Origin: HK1 sp965202735
GTDB taxonomy: Bacteria; Pseudomonadota; Gammaproteobacteria; HK1
Assembly: GCA_965202735.1 (NCBI GenBank)
Contig: OZ241844.1
Span: 4,587,762-4,651,761 of the forward strand
Length of the DNA stretch: 64,000 nt
Reading direction: 5' to 3'
The position numbers were made by a program, and so were the translations under genes. Positions 44,168-53,203 of this stretch are shown piece by piece (positions within the stretch are counted from its first letter, which is position 1; each line of letters starts with the position of its first letter). The notes under the pieces were generated by a model that was given only the letters and a program-made list of their open reading frames with translations, did no database searches and was not told where the DNA came from.

Positions 44168-44385
44168 GGCGGCGAGACGGGCGCGCTCTCTCTTGCAATC
44201 CCCGACGCCGGACGCAATCATGCCTTCGGCGCGGGCGCCGGGAGCCTCGTCCCGATTGATGCGCGGCCCGCCCGGGCGGTCGCGCGATGGCCGCTCGAAG
44301 GGCCTCGCGCATCGTCCCCGCTCCCGCCACTGCCACCGAATTCCCGCAGCACCACCAGAGACGCCAACGAGCCGGGAGAGCAGAG

Positions 44386-45765
44386 ATGGAACAACTGAAC
44401 TCCATGATCAACACGATCAACGCATTCGCATGGGGTCCTCCCATGCTCGGGATCCTCGGAGTGACCGGCGTGCTCCTGACGCTCGGCCTCGTATTCATGC
44501 CCTGGCGCAAGGTCGGGTACGGCTTCCGACTGCTCTTCGACAAGGAAGGCGCGGTCGGCGAAGGCGAGGTCAAGCCCTTCAACGCGCTCATGACCGCCCT
44601 GTCGGCCACCGTGGGCACGGGAAACATCGCCGGGGTGGCCACCGCCATCGCGCTCGGAGGGCCGGGTGCCATCTTCTACATGTGGCTCATCGCCCTGTTC
44701 GGCATGGCCACGAAGTACGCGGAAGCCGTGTGCGCCGTGACGTACCGGGAAGTCGACCAGACGGGCAAGTACGTGGGTGGGCCGATGTACTACCTGCGCA
44801 ACGGCGTCGGCGAGTTCGCTCCGGAGCTCGGGAAGTGGCTCGGACTCGCTTTCGCCGTCTTCGGCGCGGTCGCGGCGTTCGGGATCGGGAACGCCGTCCA
44901 GGTCAACTCGATGGCCGCCGCGCTCGTCAGCAGCTTCGGAGTTCCCACATGGGTGACCGGGGTCGTCGTCGCGGCTCTGGTCGGAGTCGTCGTCATCGGG
45001 GGGATCCGACGCATCGGCGAGGTGGCCGGGAAGCTCGTCCCCGCGATGATCGTCCTCTACCTCGGAGCCGCGATCGTCATCATCCTCGTCAACATCGCCG
45101 AGGTGCCCGCGGCCTTCGGGCTCATCTTCACCCATGCCTTCACTCCGGCCGCGGCCACCGGGGGCTTTGCGGGCGCGGCGGTCGCGGCCGCGATCCGCTT
45201 CGGGGTGGCGCGCGGGGTGTTCTCGAACGAGTCCGGTCTGGGCTCGGCCGCCATCGCCCATGCCGCCGCGCAGACCAACAGCCCCGTGCGCCAGGGGATC
45301 ATCGCCATGCTCGGGACGTTCATCGACACGCTGGTGGTCTGCACGATGACCGCGCTCGTGATTCTGACTTCCGGCGCCTGGACCATGACCGGAGCGGACG
45401 GTCTCGGTCTGACCGGGGCCGTGCTGACCTCCACCGGCTTCCAGGAGTCGATCGCGGGCGGCCAGTACATCGTCACCATCGCTCTCGCCGTCTTCGCGTT
45501 CACCACCATCCTCGGGTGGTCGTACTACGGCGAGCGCTGCTGGCAGTACCTGTTCAGCGAGAGAAGCCTCGTGATCTACCGGGTGTTGTGGGTGGTGGCG
45601 GCGCTCTCCTTCGCCAACGTGAAGGTGGATTTCGTCTGGAACCTGTCCGACACCCTCAACGGCCTCATGGCGGTGCCGAACCTCATCGGGCTTCTCCTGC
45701 TCGCCCCGATGGTGTTCAGGGTCACCCGGACGTACTTCGAGGACATCGGAAAGCCCCTCGCCTGA
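44386..45765 (+). CDS. Alanine/glycine:cation symporter (AGCS family)
   Basis: This 459-residue transporter takes up alanine or glycine with sodium. It has about ten hydrophobic helices and the family signatures FNALMTALSATVGTGNIAGV (near residue 65) and ARGVFSNESGLGSAAIAHAA (near residue 280). The ATG at 44386 follows a GGGAGAG site; the upstream open frame is not conserved. It is a single gene. Its closeness to the GrdB-like selenoprotein gene, a relative of glycine reductase, may be more than chance. Confidence 0.93.
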   Translation: MEQLNSMINTINAFAWGPPMLGILGVTGVLLTLGLVFMPWRKVGYGFRLLFDKEGAVGEGEVKPFNALMTALSATVGTGNIAGVATAIALGGPGAIFYMWLIALFGMATKYAEAVCAVTYREVDQTGKYVGGPMYYLRNGVGEFAPELGKWLGLAFAVFGAVAAFGIGNAVQVNSMAAALVSSFGVPTWVTGVVVAALVGVVVIGGIRRIGEVAGKLVPAMIVLYLGAAIVIILVNIAEVPAAFGLIFTHAFTPAAATGGFAGAAVAAAIRFGVARGVFSNESGLGSAAIAHAAAQTNSPVRQGIIAMLGTFIDTLVVCTMTALVILTSGAWTMTGADGLGLTGAVLTSTGFQESIAGGQYIVTIALAVFAFTTILGWSYYGERCWQYLFSERSLVIYRVLWVVAALSFANVKVDFVWNLSDTLNGLMAVPNLIGLLLLAPMVFRVTRTYFEDIGKPLA

Positions 45766-45786
45766 CATGGCGGCCGATATGGCGAC

Positions 45787-45906
45787 AGCAATTCCCGCCA
45801 GCGCCCGGAAAAGGCCGGACCGTGGTGGATTCTGATGTGATTTCGACCTTCTGGGTGTCGAATCGAGGGGATTTCAGGGGTCTGTTCCCGCTTGGCGGGA
45901 ATTGCT
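45787..45906. repeat. MITE family A, copy A3 (best preserved)
   Basis: This copy is 120 bp long with perfect 14-bp inverted tips AGCAATTCCCGCCA (45787-45800) and TGGCGGGAATTGCT (45893-45906). It is flanked by the perfect 11-bp direct repeat GATATGGCGAC at 45776-45786 and 45907-45917. No open reading frame is present. It is the reference copy for the family. Confidence 0.92.
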
Positions 45907-45974
45907 GATATGGCGACAGCGGCCGGCGCCGGCCGCCCGGCGTTCGGCTCGGCGGGGCAATTCTCGTCAGCGTC

Positions 45975-46913
45975 CTACGCCGCCTCGCGGCGCAGGGGCT
46001 GGCACATGCAGTGCACGCCGCCTCCGGCCCAGGTGTACATCGTCATGTCGGGGTCGTAGACGGTGAAGCCGGCGGCGCGCATCTTCGCGTTGAGGTCGCG
46101 GGCGCCCAGGGTCGAGAGCACGCGGTCCCGGCCCAGCGCGACCACGTTGCACCCGAGCGCCATCGTCTCCCGGAAGGTGGCGGGCAGGACCTCGATGCCC
46201 CGCGCCCGCAGCCACTCGACGACGTCCTCCGGCGTGGTGTCCAGGCACACCGCGGCGCAGCGCTCGTTCAGCATGCAGACCATGAGGTCGATGTGGACGT
46301 AGAAGGCGTCGATCGGCGCGTACCTGATCTCCCACCCCTCCTTGATGAACCAGCCCGCCACCTGCTCCGCCGCGACCCGTTCCGAGCGGTGGTCGGTGTA
46401 GCCGACGAGGGCCGCCCCGTGGTGGATGATGTTGAAGTCGCCGCCCTCGAAGTTCCCCGCCGAGACCATGTCGTAGACGGGGATGTCGTTTTGCAGATAG
46501 AACCGCAGCACGGCCGCGTACTCCCCGCGCCGCCTCGGGTTCGCGAGCTGGCAGATGACCGCGCCGTAGGGCGACATGAAGGAGCTGTCGCGGGCGTAGA
46601 CCTGGTAGGGCACGCTCTCGTCGACCGGCAGGAAGTGGCAGGTGACGCCGGCCTGCTCGTAGGCGTCGACCATCTCGCGGTGCTGGCGCATCGCGAGCTG
46701 CTTGTCGAAGCGCAGCCCCCGGCGGAGCGTGTCGCGCACCAGCGAGGACCACGCCGCGTTCTCGATGCCCAGCCAGCGGAAGCTCTCCGCGGGGCCGAGC
46801 AACACGTCGCGCAGGACGCCGGTCTCCGAGCGCAGGTACCAGTCGCTCATCTCGGGAGTGCCGCCTCCATCGACGCGCGCCCGCAGGGGAGTGGAGTCGT
46901 CGTTCGTCGCCAT
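45975..46913 (-). CDS. Arginine deiminase/amidinotransferase-superfamily protein (DDAH-like)
   Basis: This 312-residue enzyme has the pentein catalytic set: YARDSSFMSPYG (Asp for guanidino binding), NFEGGDFN, the catalytic His in YVHIDLMVCMLN, and the nucleophile Cys near the end in GGGVHCMCQPL. Members hydrolyse arginine, methylated arginines or related guanidines. The start at 46913 (MATNDDS) is preferred to upstream ATGs. It stands alone on this strand. The substrate cannot be decided from sequence. Confidence 0.85.
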   Translation of the reverse strand: MATNDDSTPLRARVDGGGTPEMSDWYLRSETGVLRDVLLGPAESFRWLGIENAAWSSLVRDTLRRGLRFDKQLAMRQHREMVDAYEQAGVTCHFLPVDESVPYQVYARDSSFMSPYGAVICQLANPRRRGEYAAVLRFYLQNDIPVYDMVSAGNFEGGDFNIIHHGAALVGYTDHRSERVAAEQVAGWFIKEGWEIRYAPIDAFYVHIDLMVCMLNERCAAVCLDTTPEDVVEWLRARGIEVLPATFRETMALGCNVVALGRDRVLSTLGARDLNAKMRAAGFTVYDPDMTMYTWAGGGVHCMCQPLRREAA

Positions 46914-47019
46914 GGTGCCTCCGGTGCGTTCCGCTGGAGAGCGAGAGCTTGTACCGGCCACCGTCGCCGGCTCGCAAGCGCGCCGGCCCGGACGGCGGAC
47001 ACTTGCGAGGAAGCCCGGG

Positions 47020-47154
47020 TCAGCCTGAAAGCTCGTGGAGGTCGTTCACGATGACCGCTTCGCCCCGGGCGGCGAGAAATCGGGCGACGGTGGCGTTGTA
47101 CTCCTCACGCACGTAGGGCTTCACCAGCACGCCCGAGTCATGGTAGAGGCTCAC
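47020..47154 (-). pseudogene. VapC-like PIN toxin remnant
   Basis: The fragment begins at GTG 47154, overlapping the antitoxin stop (GTGA), and reads VSLYHDSGVLVKPYVREEYN, the normal PIN-domain start with its first catalytic Asp. It stops after 44 residues, where a full toxin has about 130. The remaining acidic residues of the active site are missing, so it is a truncated relic. Confidence 0.75.
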
Positions 47155-47398
47155 CGGCCGCCGCGGCCATCCACGATGGTCTGCGCTGCGGTCACGCCGC
47201 CGACGGGAGTCGGGTACGCCGCCAGCAAGCGCTTTTCCGCCTGCCTCCAGTCGGCGGACCGTGGCGGGGCGGACGCCAGCGGAACGATCCGCGCAACGGG
47301 CCGCCCGCGGCGGCACACCTCGATCACCTCGCCCCCCTCCACGTCGGCGAGCACGTCGGCGAGATGGTGCTGAATGTGGCGGACATTGAACGTTTCAT
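47151..47398 (-). pseudogene. Frameshifted Phd/VapB-type antitoxin
   Basis: From 47370 leftwards the frame reads FNVRHIQHHLADVLADVEGG and then EVIEVCRRGRPVARIVPL, the usual antitoxin DNA-binding part. A suitable start (ATGAAACG at 47398) is out of frame by one base; adding a T would give MKRFNVRH. In the present state the only in-frame start is a GTG inside the domain. This, together with the truncated toxin, shows a decayed toxin-antitoxin pair. Confidence 0.65.
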
Positions 47399-47468
47399 GT
47401 CATACAGAATGCCTGACATCGGCGAACCACATCAATCACATGGTGGTGGATTGGTGGTGGATGGTGAT

Positions 47469-47600
47469 CAGGGCTCTCCGGAAGTCGTGACGAGCGGTTC
47501 ATCAGACGCTCGAATCGGGTCTTCGATGCCGGGAGACCGCCAGCCACCGTGCGAGACCCCGGCCTGGTGGCCGGTGGCCGCGACTTCTGAATGGTCCTGG
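47469..47600. repeat. MITE family C, copy C2
   Basis: This 132-bp copy starts CAGGGCTCTCCGGAAGTCG and ends GAATGGTCCTGG. It is flanked by the perfect 9-bp direct repeat GATGGTGAT (47460-47468 and 47601-47609). The rest of the gap 47399-47731 contains no gene that I can support. Confidence 0.85.
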
Positions 47601-47731
47601 GATGGTGATGCCTCGGTTTGACTTTCTTCCTCAACGCGCCATCCCTCGTTCCCCTCGCGATCAAGCCAGCCGGATGATCTTGCTCGGTTCTTGCCACTCC
47701 CGACTCACGCGGGCGGCCCGGGCCCCGGGCC

Positions 47732-48511
47732 TCAGAAGGCCAGCGATACCCGGCCGAGAGGGCCGAAGTCGGCGACGGCTTCGCCGCCCGGCTCGGCGAA
47801 GAAGATTCCCGCCGTCGTGCCGGTGTTGACCACGGCGCCGGCTTGCAGGCCCCTGCCCTCGCGGCTGCGCCGGTTGGCCAGCCAGACCATGACGTTGAGC
47901 GGGTCGCCGAGGGCATTGCTCCCTCGACCCTCGCGGACGACCGCGCCGTTGACGGTGAGGGTCACCGGAATGCCGGGGCGGTCGATGCCGCGCCAGCGCT
48001 CGACCGCCGGGCCCAGCACCAGGGGGCCGTCGGTGCCGTTGTCGGCCATGACCCAGGCGATGGGCTTGTCGAGCCAGTCCCGGACGTGTCCGTTGACGAC
48101 CTCGACGGAGCCGTGGATCGAGCGAATCGCGTCGGCCACCTCGCCGTGGGAGTAGGCGGCGGCGCGCGCGGGCAGGTCCGCGCCGAGCGTGAAGGCGACC
48201 TCGCTCTCCAGCCCGATGGTCAGCAGCTCTCGCGCAGCGAGGTCCGCCGGGCTCCGGCAGAGGTTCGATGCGAGGATGCGGGCGTAGTACGGCTCGCTGG
48301 TGTTCAGGCTCTCCTGCATCTCGGGGCTGGCCGCTCCGACGAGGAACCCCACGACCTTCTCGCCCGAGAGCGCGACCACCCGCTCGGCGACGCGGGCCGC
48401 GTCCTCGAGACTGTCGAGACCCAGCTCGGCCGGAATCTCGTCCACGAAGAGGTTGTCCCTGCGTGCCGCGTCGAAGATGCGGGCGGCGCGATCGATGTTT
48501 TCCGGAGTCAT
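47732..48511 (-). CDS. 2-keto-4-pentenoate hydratase / oxo-hepta-diene-dioate hydratase family enzyme
   Basis: This 259-residue protein belongs to the fumarylacetoacetase-fold hydratases (MhpD/HpaH type), which add water to 2-keto-4-pentenoates in aromatic catabolism. Blocks visible are GFLVGAASPEMQESLNTSEP, the metal-binding ESEVAFTLG (Glu pair near residue 108) and VNTGTTAGIFFAEPG at the end. The ATG at 48511 gives the family length. No other meta-cleavage genes are nearby, so its pathway is open. Confidence 0.82.
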   Translation of the reverse strand: MTPENIDRAARIFDAARRDNLFVDEIPAELGLDSLEDAARVAERVVALSGEKVVGFLVGAASPEMQESLNTSEPYYARILASNLCRSPADLAARELLTIGLESEVAFTLGADLPARAAAYSHGEVADAIRSIHGSVEVVNGHVRDWLDKPIAWVMADNGTDGPLVLGPAVERWRGIDRPGIPVTLTVNGAVVREGRGSNALGDPLNVMVWLANRRSREGRGLQAGAVVNTGTTAGIFFAEPGGEAVADFGPLGRVSLAF

Positions 48512-48637
48512 GGCATTGCCTGAGTCGAGTGCCGGACCGGGACTGGTGGCTGATCGGGGATGCTTCTCGCGAGCGTGAGCTTCGAGCCACGCTGCCACGG
48601 ACCGGAACGTATCCGAATTCCGGTCGCACGACAGCAG

Positions 48638-48758
48638 CAATTCCCGCCAGGTGGGAACATACCCTCGAAATCCCCTCGGCGGGCCGCCCCGGTGGTTGGA
48701 ATCGTGCCGGAATCCCATCGCGGCACGGCCTCTCCCGCCGTCTGGCGGGAATTGCTGG
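48638..48758. repeat. MITE family A, copy A4 (opposite orientation)
   Basis: This 121-bp copy has perfect tips AGCAATTCCCGCCA and TGGCGGGAATTGCT. The internal sequence corresponds to the reverse complement of copy A3 (for example CCCTCGAAATCCCCTCG). Flanks CGCACGACAGC (48627-48637) and GGCACGACGGC (48759-48769) match at 9 of 11 bases. Confidence 0.82.
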
Positions 48759-48819
48759 CACGACGGCGTTCGTTCAGCGGGCGGCGACAGGCTCTCGCCC
48801 GCCGGCGGACCGGCGCCTT

Positions 48820-49037
48820 GGTCCGAGTCGGTCTCTCGGTCCAAGTCGGTCTCTCGGTCCGAGTGGGTCTCTCGGTCCGGTCGGTCTCTCGGTCCGGTCG
48901 GTCTCTCGGTCCGGTCGGTCTCTCGGTCCGGTCGGTCTCTCGGCCCGATCGGTCTCTCGGCCCGATCGGTCTCTCGGTCCGGTCGGTCTCTCGGTCCGAG
49001 TCGGTCTCTCAGCTCGATCGGCGCTTCGGTCCGATCG
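48820..49037. repeat. 17-18-bp tandem repeat upstream of argC
   Basis: About eleven copies of a 17-18-bp unit containing GGTCTCTCGGTCC run without interruption, with small variants (CGGCCCGAT, CCGAGT, CCAAGT). The tract ends about 60 bases before the argC start. There are no unique spacers, so it is not a CRISPR array. The gap 48512-49098 holds only this tract and copy A4. Confidence 0.9.
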
Positions 49038-49098
49038 GCCCCGGTTTTGCGGTACGCTCGCCGCCGGATCGGCGGATTGGGGGCGGGAAGTCGAAGCG

Positions 49099-50052
49099 AT
49101 GACGGACGTGTTCATCGACGGGCAGGCGGGCACCACCGGGCTCCGGATCCGCGAGCGGCTGGCCGCGCGCGAGGACGTGACGCTGATGGAGATTCCGGGG
49201 GCGTCGCGCAAGGACCCGGAGGCGCGGCGCCGATACCTCAACGAGGCCGACATCGTGGTCCTGTGCCTGCCCGACGACGCCGCGCGCGAGGCGATCCGGC
49301 TCATTTCGAACAGCCACGTCCGGGTGCTGGACGCGAGCACCGCCCACCGCGTCGCGGACGGCTGGGTCTACGGGCTGCCGGAGCTCGACGCGGGCCAGCG
49401 CGGGCGGCTCCGCGGCGCGGCGCGGGTCAGCAACCCCGGCTGCTACCCGACCGGGTTCGTGCTCCTCACCCGTCCCCTCGTCGATGCCGGAATCGTGCCG
49501 GGCGGGGCGCGCCTGTCCTGTCATGCGGTCTCCGGGTACTCCGGCGGCGGGCGCCGGCTCATCGAGCGCTACGAGGCGCGGAGCGCCGAGCATCCGGAAA
49601 CGCTCTGGAACGTGCGGCCGTACGGGCTCGACCTGAACCACAAGCACCTGCCGGAGATGGCGCGGTACTCCGGCATCGACCGGGCGCCGGTGTTCTCGCC
49701 CATGGTCGGGCACTTCGCGCAGGGGATGCTCACCATGATCCCGCTGCATACGGACACCCTGGGGGAGGGCGCCGGCCCGGAGACGGTGCATGCGTGCCTG
49801 GAGGCCCGGTATCGCGACGAGCCCTGCGTCGAGGTATTCCCGCTGGGGGCCGAAGACGCGCTCGATGCCGGCTTCCTCGATCCGCTGGCCGCCAACGGAA
49901 CGAACCGGATCGATCTCTTCGTCTACGGATGCGACGCCCGGGTCCTGCTCGTCGCGCGCCTCGACAACCTCGGGAAGGGGGCGTCGGGCGCCGCGGTGCA
50001 GAACCTGAACCTCATGACCGGCGCCGGGGAGCTCGCCGGGCTCGCGCTCTGA
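49099..50052 (+). CDS. argC: N-acetyl-gamma-glutamyl-phosphate reductase, short type
   Basis: This 317-residue NADP-dependent enzyme reduces acetylglutamyl phosphate in arginine synthesis. It belongs to the shorter ArgC class. The nucleotide-binding start is VFIDGQAGTTGLRIRERL, the catalytic Cys lies in SNPGCYPTG (near residue 117), and HAVSGYSGGG and LNHKHLPEM follow. The C-terminus DNLGKGASGAAVQNLNLM is characteristic. It is a single gene here, and a repeat tract covers its promoter region. Confidence 0.93.
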   Translation: MTDVFIDGQAGTTGLRIRERLAAREDVTLMEIPGASRKDPEARRRYLNEADIVVLCLPDDAAREAIRLISNSHVRVLDASTAHRVADGWVYGLPELDAGQRGRLRGAARVSNPGCYPTGFVLLTRPLVDAGIVPGGARLSCHAVSGYSGGGRRLIERYEARSAEHPETLWNVRPYGLDLNHKHLPEMARYSGIDRAPVFSPMVGHFAQGMLTMIPLHTDTLGEGAGPETVHACLEARYRDEPCVEVFPLGAEDALDAGFLDPLAANGTNRIDLFVYGCDARVLLVARLDNLGKGASGAAVQNLNLMTGAGELAGLAL

Positions 50053-50259
50053 CGCGCGACAGGCACGAACGCGCACGCCTCGGGCAAGGCCGGCGCCGAG
50101 GAAGCTCACCAGGCGCGCGTTCTGAACGCGTGAGCCGAAGCGTCGGACCCCGCCGCGCGCACCCCGGTCCGGAGCCCGCGCAACGCCTCGGGCGCCGTCG
50201 GACGAAGCGACCGGGCGGGATTCCCTCCGCCAGTGCCTGATACGGGTGCGCGCAACGCC

Positions 50260-50868
50260 TCAGGCGCCATCGAACGAAGCGACCAGCTCGCGCAGCGCCT
50301 CCGCTCCGTGGCGGAACACCGGCCAGCCGTCTCCGACCAGCACCGCCTCGATACCCGGCAGGGCCGCGAGGCGCCGCGCCGACGACCGCGCCGCAGCCCC
50401 GTCCGCGAGCTTCGCGTCGGGCAGCAGGCAGAGCCGCCCGCCTTCGTGGGCGCGGATCAGATCGCCGGTGATCAACGTCGTCCCTTCGAGGACCAGCGCG
50501 AGCTCGCCGGGGGTCTTCGAGCCCGCCACCTCATGGACGACGAGGCCCGGGACCACCGTGTCGTCCTGCCCGAGCCAGCCGTCGCACCGGATCGGGAAGC
50601 CGTCCCGCTCGCCTCGCGGCCCGAGTGTCTTCGCGCCGAACCTCTCCGCGAGCCCCACCGCGTCGCGGGTGTGGTCCGAGCTGGTGAGCACGATCGTCGC
50701 GGCGCCGCCGAGCGCTCGCAGGTGCGCCTCGTCGTGCGCCGACATCGGCACCGGGTCGACGAGCACGTTGCCCTCGCCGCGCACCCACGCGAGGCCGTGA
50801 AAGTCGATGTTGCGGGACTCGTCGAAGACGCTCCAGCCGAAGAGATCCTCTCGATGCAGTCGTTTCAT
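50260..50868 (-). CDS. Metallo-beta-lactamase-fold protein with altered metal motif
   Basis: This 202-residue protein has the beta-lactamase-fold layout (GEGNVLVDPVP, then LTSSDHTRDAV, LALVLEGTTLITGDLI, and VLVGDGWPVF). The normal HxHxDH metal motif is reduced to SSDHTRDA, and the second His is missing, so it may bind one metal ion or none. It may be a hydrolase or a non-enzymatic relative. It stands alone; the 207 bases before it towards argC carry no gene. Confidence 0.65.
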   Translation of the reverse strand: MKRLHREDLFGWSVFDESRNIDFHGLAWVRGEGNVLVDPVPMSAHDEAHLRALGGAATIVLTSSDHTRDAVGLAERFGAKTLGPRGERDGFPIRCDGWLGQDDTVVPGLVVHEVAGSKTPGELALVLEGTTLITGDLIRAHEGGRLCLLPDAKLADGAAARSSARRLAALPGIEAVLVGDGWPVFRHGAEALRELVASFDGA

Positions 50869-51044
50869 CGTCCGTCGTTCCTCCGTGCGGTCCTTCGCCG
50901 GGTCGGATGCTCACGTTCCTCCGTGGGATCCTTCGGGTGCCGGCGAGAATTCCCCTTGCCACGTGCCGAGCGCACCATTGCGCAAGAACGGGCTCCTTCA
51001 GGATGCGGTTGGCAGCCTTGTTTCGCTCACCGTCCCTCGCCGGC

Positions 51045-52214
51045 TCAGATGCTCAGGTCGAGCAGGTTGTAGTCCCGCAGCCCCGCCTTCGCCTGCGCAT
51101 TCCAGACGTGGCGTTCGCCGGAGGCCGCGAAAGGCCGGTAGACGAAGGGCGTCTCCCGGGGGAACCGCCGGCGCCTCGCGTCGATAGCGTAGCCGATCAG
51201 GCGCGAGCGCCTGCGGATACGCTCCTCGTCGTAGACCGCCGGCGCGTTGTGGATGCCGCCTCCGGCCACCCCGAGCACCGACCGGCGCCGGTGGAACCCG
51301 AAGTTGACCGTCACCCGCCAGTCGGGACTGGTGTTCGCGAACGAGCCGTGCAGCACCTGCCGGTTGGTCATCGCCACGTCGCCGGGCCTGCACACGATGG
51401 GTACCGCGTCGGGCAGCCGTTCCGACCCCGCCTCGGCGACCATCGCCGCGATGTCCACCTTGCCCCGACGGTGGGTGCCGGGGACGATCCACACGCCGTT
51501 GGCGGGGGTGCTGCCGTAGAGCTGGGCCATGAAGTTGAAGCCGTGGATGCCCTCGTCCCAGTCGGGGCTGTCCCAGTGGGTGGTGCCGTCCTGGTGCCAG
51601 GCGACGGAGGCGCCCCGGCCGGGCTCCTTGATGAACAGCGCCTCGTTGAACGGCACGAAGTCCTCGCCGTTGACCGCGGCCGCCACCGCCAGCAGCTTCG
51701 GGTGGCCGTAGACGCGGAGCGCCGCGTCGGAGAACTGGAGCGAGCCGAGGATGAGGTAGACGATCTCCGCCGGAGCATCGGCGGCGGGCGCGGGCTCGGT
51801 CATCTTCACCGGGTGCCGGTGGTTGGCCTGGGCGGTGCCGCCGAACGGGTCGCCGAGCGGCTTCGACCAGAACAGCGTCGGGGCCTGGCAGCCGACGCCC
51901 AGCGCCGGCCGGCCCTGCGCATCCACCGGCGAGCCCTTCTCGACCGGCAGGCGTTCGAGGATGTCGTGGAGGTCGGCCTCGAGGTCCGCGAGCTCGTCCG
52001 CGCCGAGCACGTCCTCGAAGACGTAGAAGCCGCAGCGCGAGAACGCGGCCAGGATGTCGGGGTGCAGCGCCCCGCCGGCGTCGAGCCGGATGGGGCCGCG
52101 GTTGCCGAGGGTCATCGCCCGCGCCTCGCCCTCGCGCAGGTATGCCCGCATCGCCGCCTCGTGCGGGCCGTAGTCGCCGTGGTCAACGGCAGTCGCAGTG
52201 CTCGATCGGTGCAT
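51045..52214 (-). CDS. Phytanoyl-CoA dioxygenase (PhyH) family oxygenase
   Basis: This 389-residue Fe(II)/2-oxoglutarate oxygenase has the iron triad in VAWHQDGTTHW (His-x-Asp) and, later, VLHGSFANTSPDWR (distal His and the Arg that holds 2-oxoglutarate). DVLGADELADLEADLHDIL is the typical N-terminal helix. The start at 52214 (MHRSS) is chosen because the open frame upstream lacks family features. The substrate is unknown; the family includes enzymes for ectoine, phytanoyl-CoA and halogenated or modified small molecules. It is a single gene on this strand. Confidence 0.85.
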   Translation of the reverse strand: MHRSSTATAVDHGDYGPHEAAMRAYLREGEARAMTLGNRGPIRLDAGGALHPDILAAFSRCGFYVFEDVLGADELADLEADLHDILERLPVEKGSPVDAQGRPALGVGCQAPTLFWSKPLGDPFGGTAQANHRHPVKMTEPAPAADAPAEIVYLILGSLQFSDAALRVYGHPKLLAVAAAVNGEDFVPFNEALFIKEPGRGASVAWHQDGTTHWDSPDWDEGIHGFNFMAQLYGSTPANGVWIVPGTHRRGKVDIAAMVAEAGSERLPDAVPIVCRPGDVAMTNRQVLHGSFANTSPDWRVTVNFGFHRRRSVLGVAGGGIHNAPAVYDEERIRRRSRLIGYAIDARRRRFPRETPFVYRPFAASGERHVWNAQAKAGLRDYNLLDLSI

Positions 52215-52481
52215 GGTCGTCGGCCCGGAGTTGCGGGTCCACGGTGGATGCCGGGGGTGGATGCCGGGGAAGGTCCGAACGATCTCGATGTCGGAGAATA
52301 GACAGGTTTTCGTGGCCGTGTGAGACACGGTACCGGCCGGGCGAGGTTTGCCGCCGAGCTGCCGGTCCTTCCGCGCCGCCGCCACCCGGCGACCGAACGT
52401 TTTCCGTCAACGTCTCCGGCGTCGCGCCCGCAAGGTCACGCGCGGGCCGAGCATCGCCGCGGGTCGTATCGGTCATTCCTC

Positions 52482-53006
52482 TCATGTATGGGGTGGAGGC
52501 TCATCAGGCGGGTTCGGCAGCAGCCGGTCCCGCAACTCGATTGCGATGACATCCAGGACCTGCTCGCGATCAATGCCGTTGTCGAATGCGCATTCCAGAA
52601 TGAGTGACCTGACACGATCGGGCGGTTCGTACTCGCGCCGGAGGTACGAGAAGCAGAATTCCTGAATCTCATACGGCTGCATGTCCGCTATACGCTCGCG
52701 GAGGTCCGGGGCAAGGCTGTCTGCTATCGCGCTCGCATCAAGCCGGTCGGATATCTTTCTGCCCAACTCGGTCAACCGGAGCGGGCTCGCTCCGGCGACC
52801 GTAGGCGCAGGCGGCAGTCGCTCGAATATCCTCTTGATGTCCGCTCGGATTTCGGACATGAAGGCATCCAGCGTGCGTTTGAACGAGTCTCGGTCCGAAT
52901 CGACCTTACCCTTCCACTGGCCGATCGCGAAGATGATCCCAATCACCACCGCCGACGAACTCAGGAGCCCAATCCACACCAGGGGATTGGCATACCATTC
53001 ACTCAT
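52482..53006 (-). CDS. Membrane-anchored protein of unknown function
   Basis: This 174-residue protein has one N-terminal transmembrane helix (VWIGLLSSSAVVIGIIFAIG, residues about 9-28), then a charged region that may form a coiled coil (KVDSDRDSFKRTLDAFMSEI) and a C-terminal helical domain (IADMQPYEIQEFCFSYLRRE). Its base composition is somewhat lower in GC than that of its neighbours. I do not recognise a family. The cytoplasmic part could bind nucleic acid or another protein. It ends 267 bases from the PhyH gene start. Confidence 0.7.
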   Translation of the reverse strand: MSEWYANPLVWIGLLSSSAVVIGIIFAIGQWKGKVDSDRDSFKRTLDAFMSEIRADIKRIFERLPPAPTVAGASPLRLTELGRKISDRLDASAIADSLAPDLRERIADMQPYEIQEFCFSYLRREYEPPDRVRSLILECAFDNGIDREQVLDVIAIELRDRLLPNPPDEPPPHT

Positions 53007-53203
53007 GACGCGATATCTCTCCGTTCATGCGTCCGTGCCGTGTATATGAGGGCAATCCTACCCCGGGAACATCCCCCGCGCAGGTATTTCCAGGGCGATG
53101 CCATCTGCTCCCGCATGCCGCCGGCACGGGTGAGCCGTTCCTCTTGCCCTCATCGCACGTCGCACCCCGGCGGAACATCGATGCGCCTGCGCGCCGGAGG
53201 TGC

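Noticed and set aside
48820..49037. Possible CRISPR array of 17-18-bp repeats before argC
   Set aside because: It is a simple tandem repeat without spacers, and the unit is too short.
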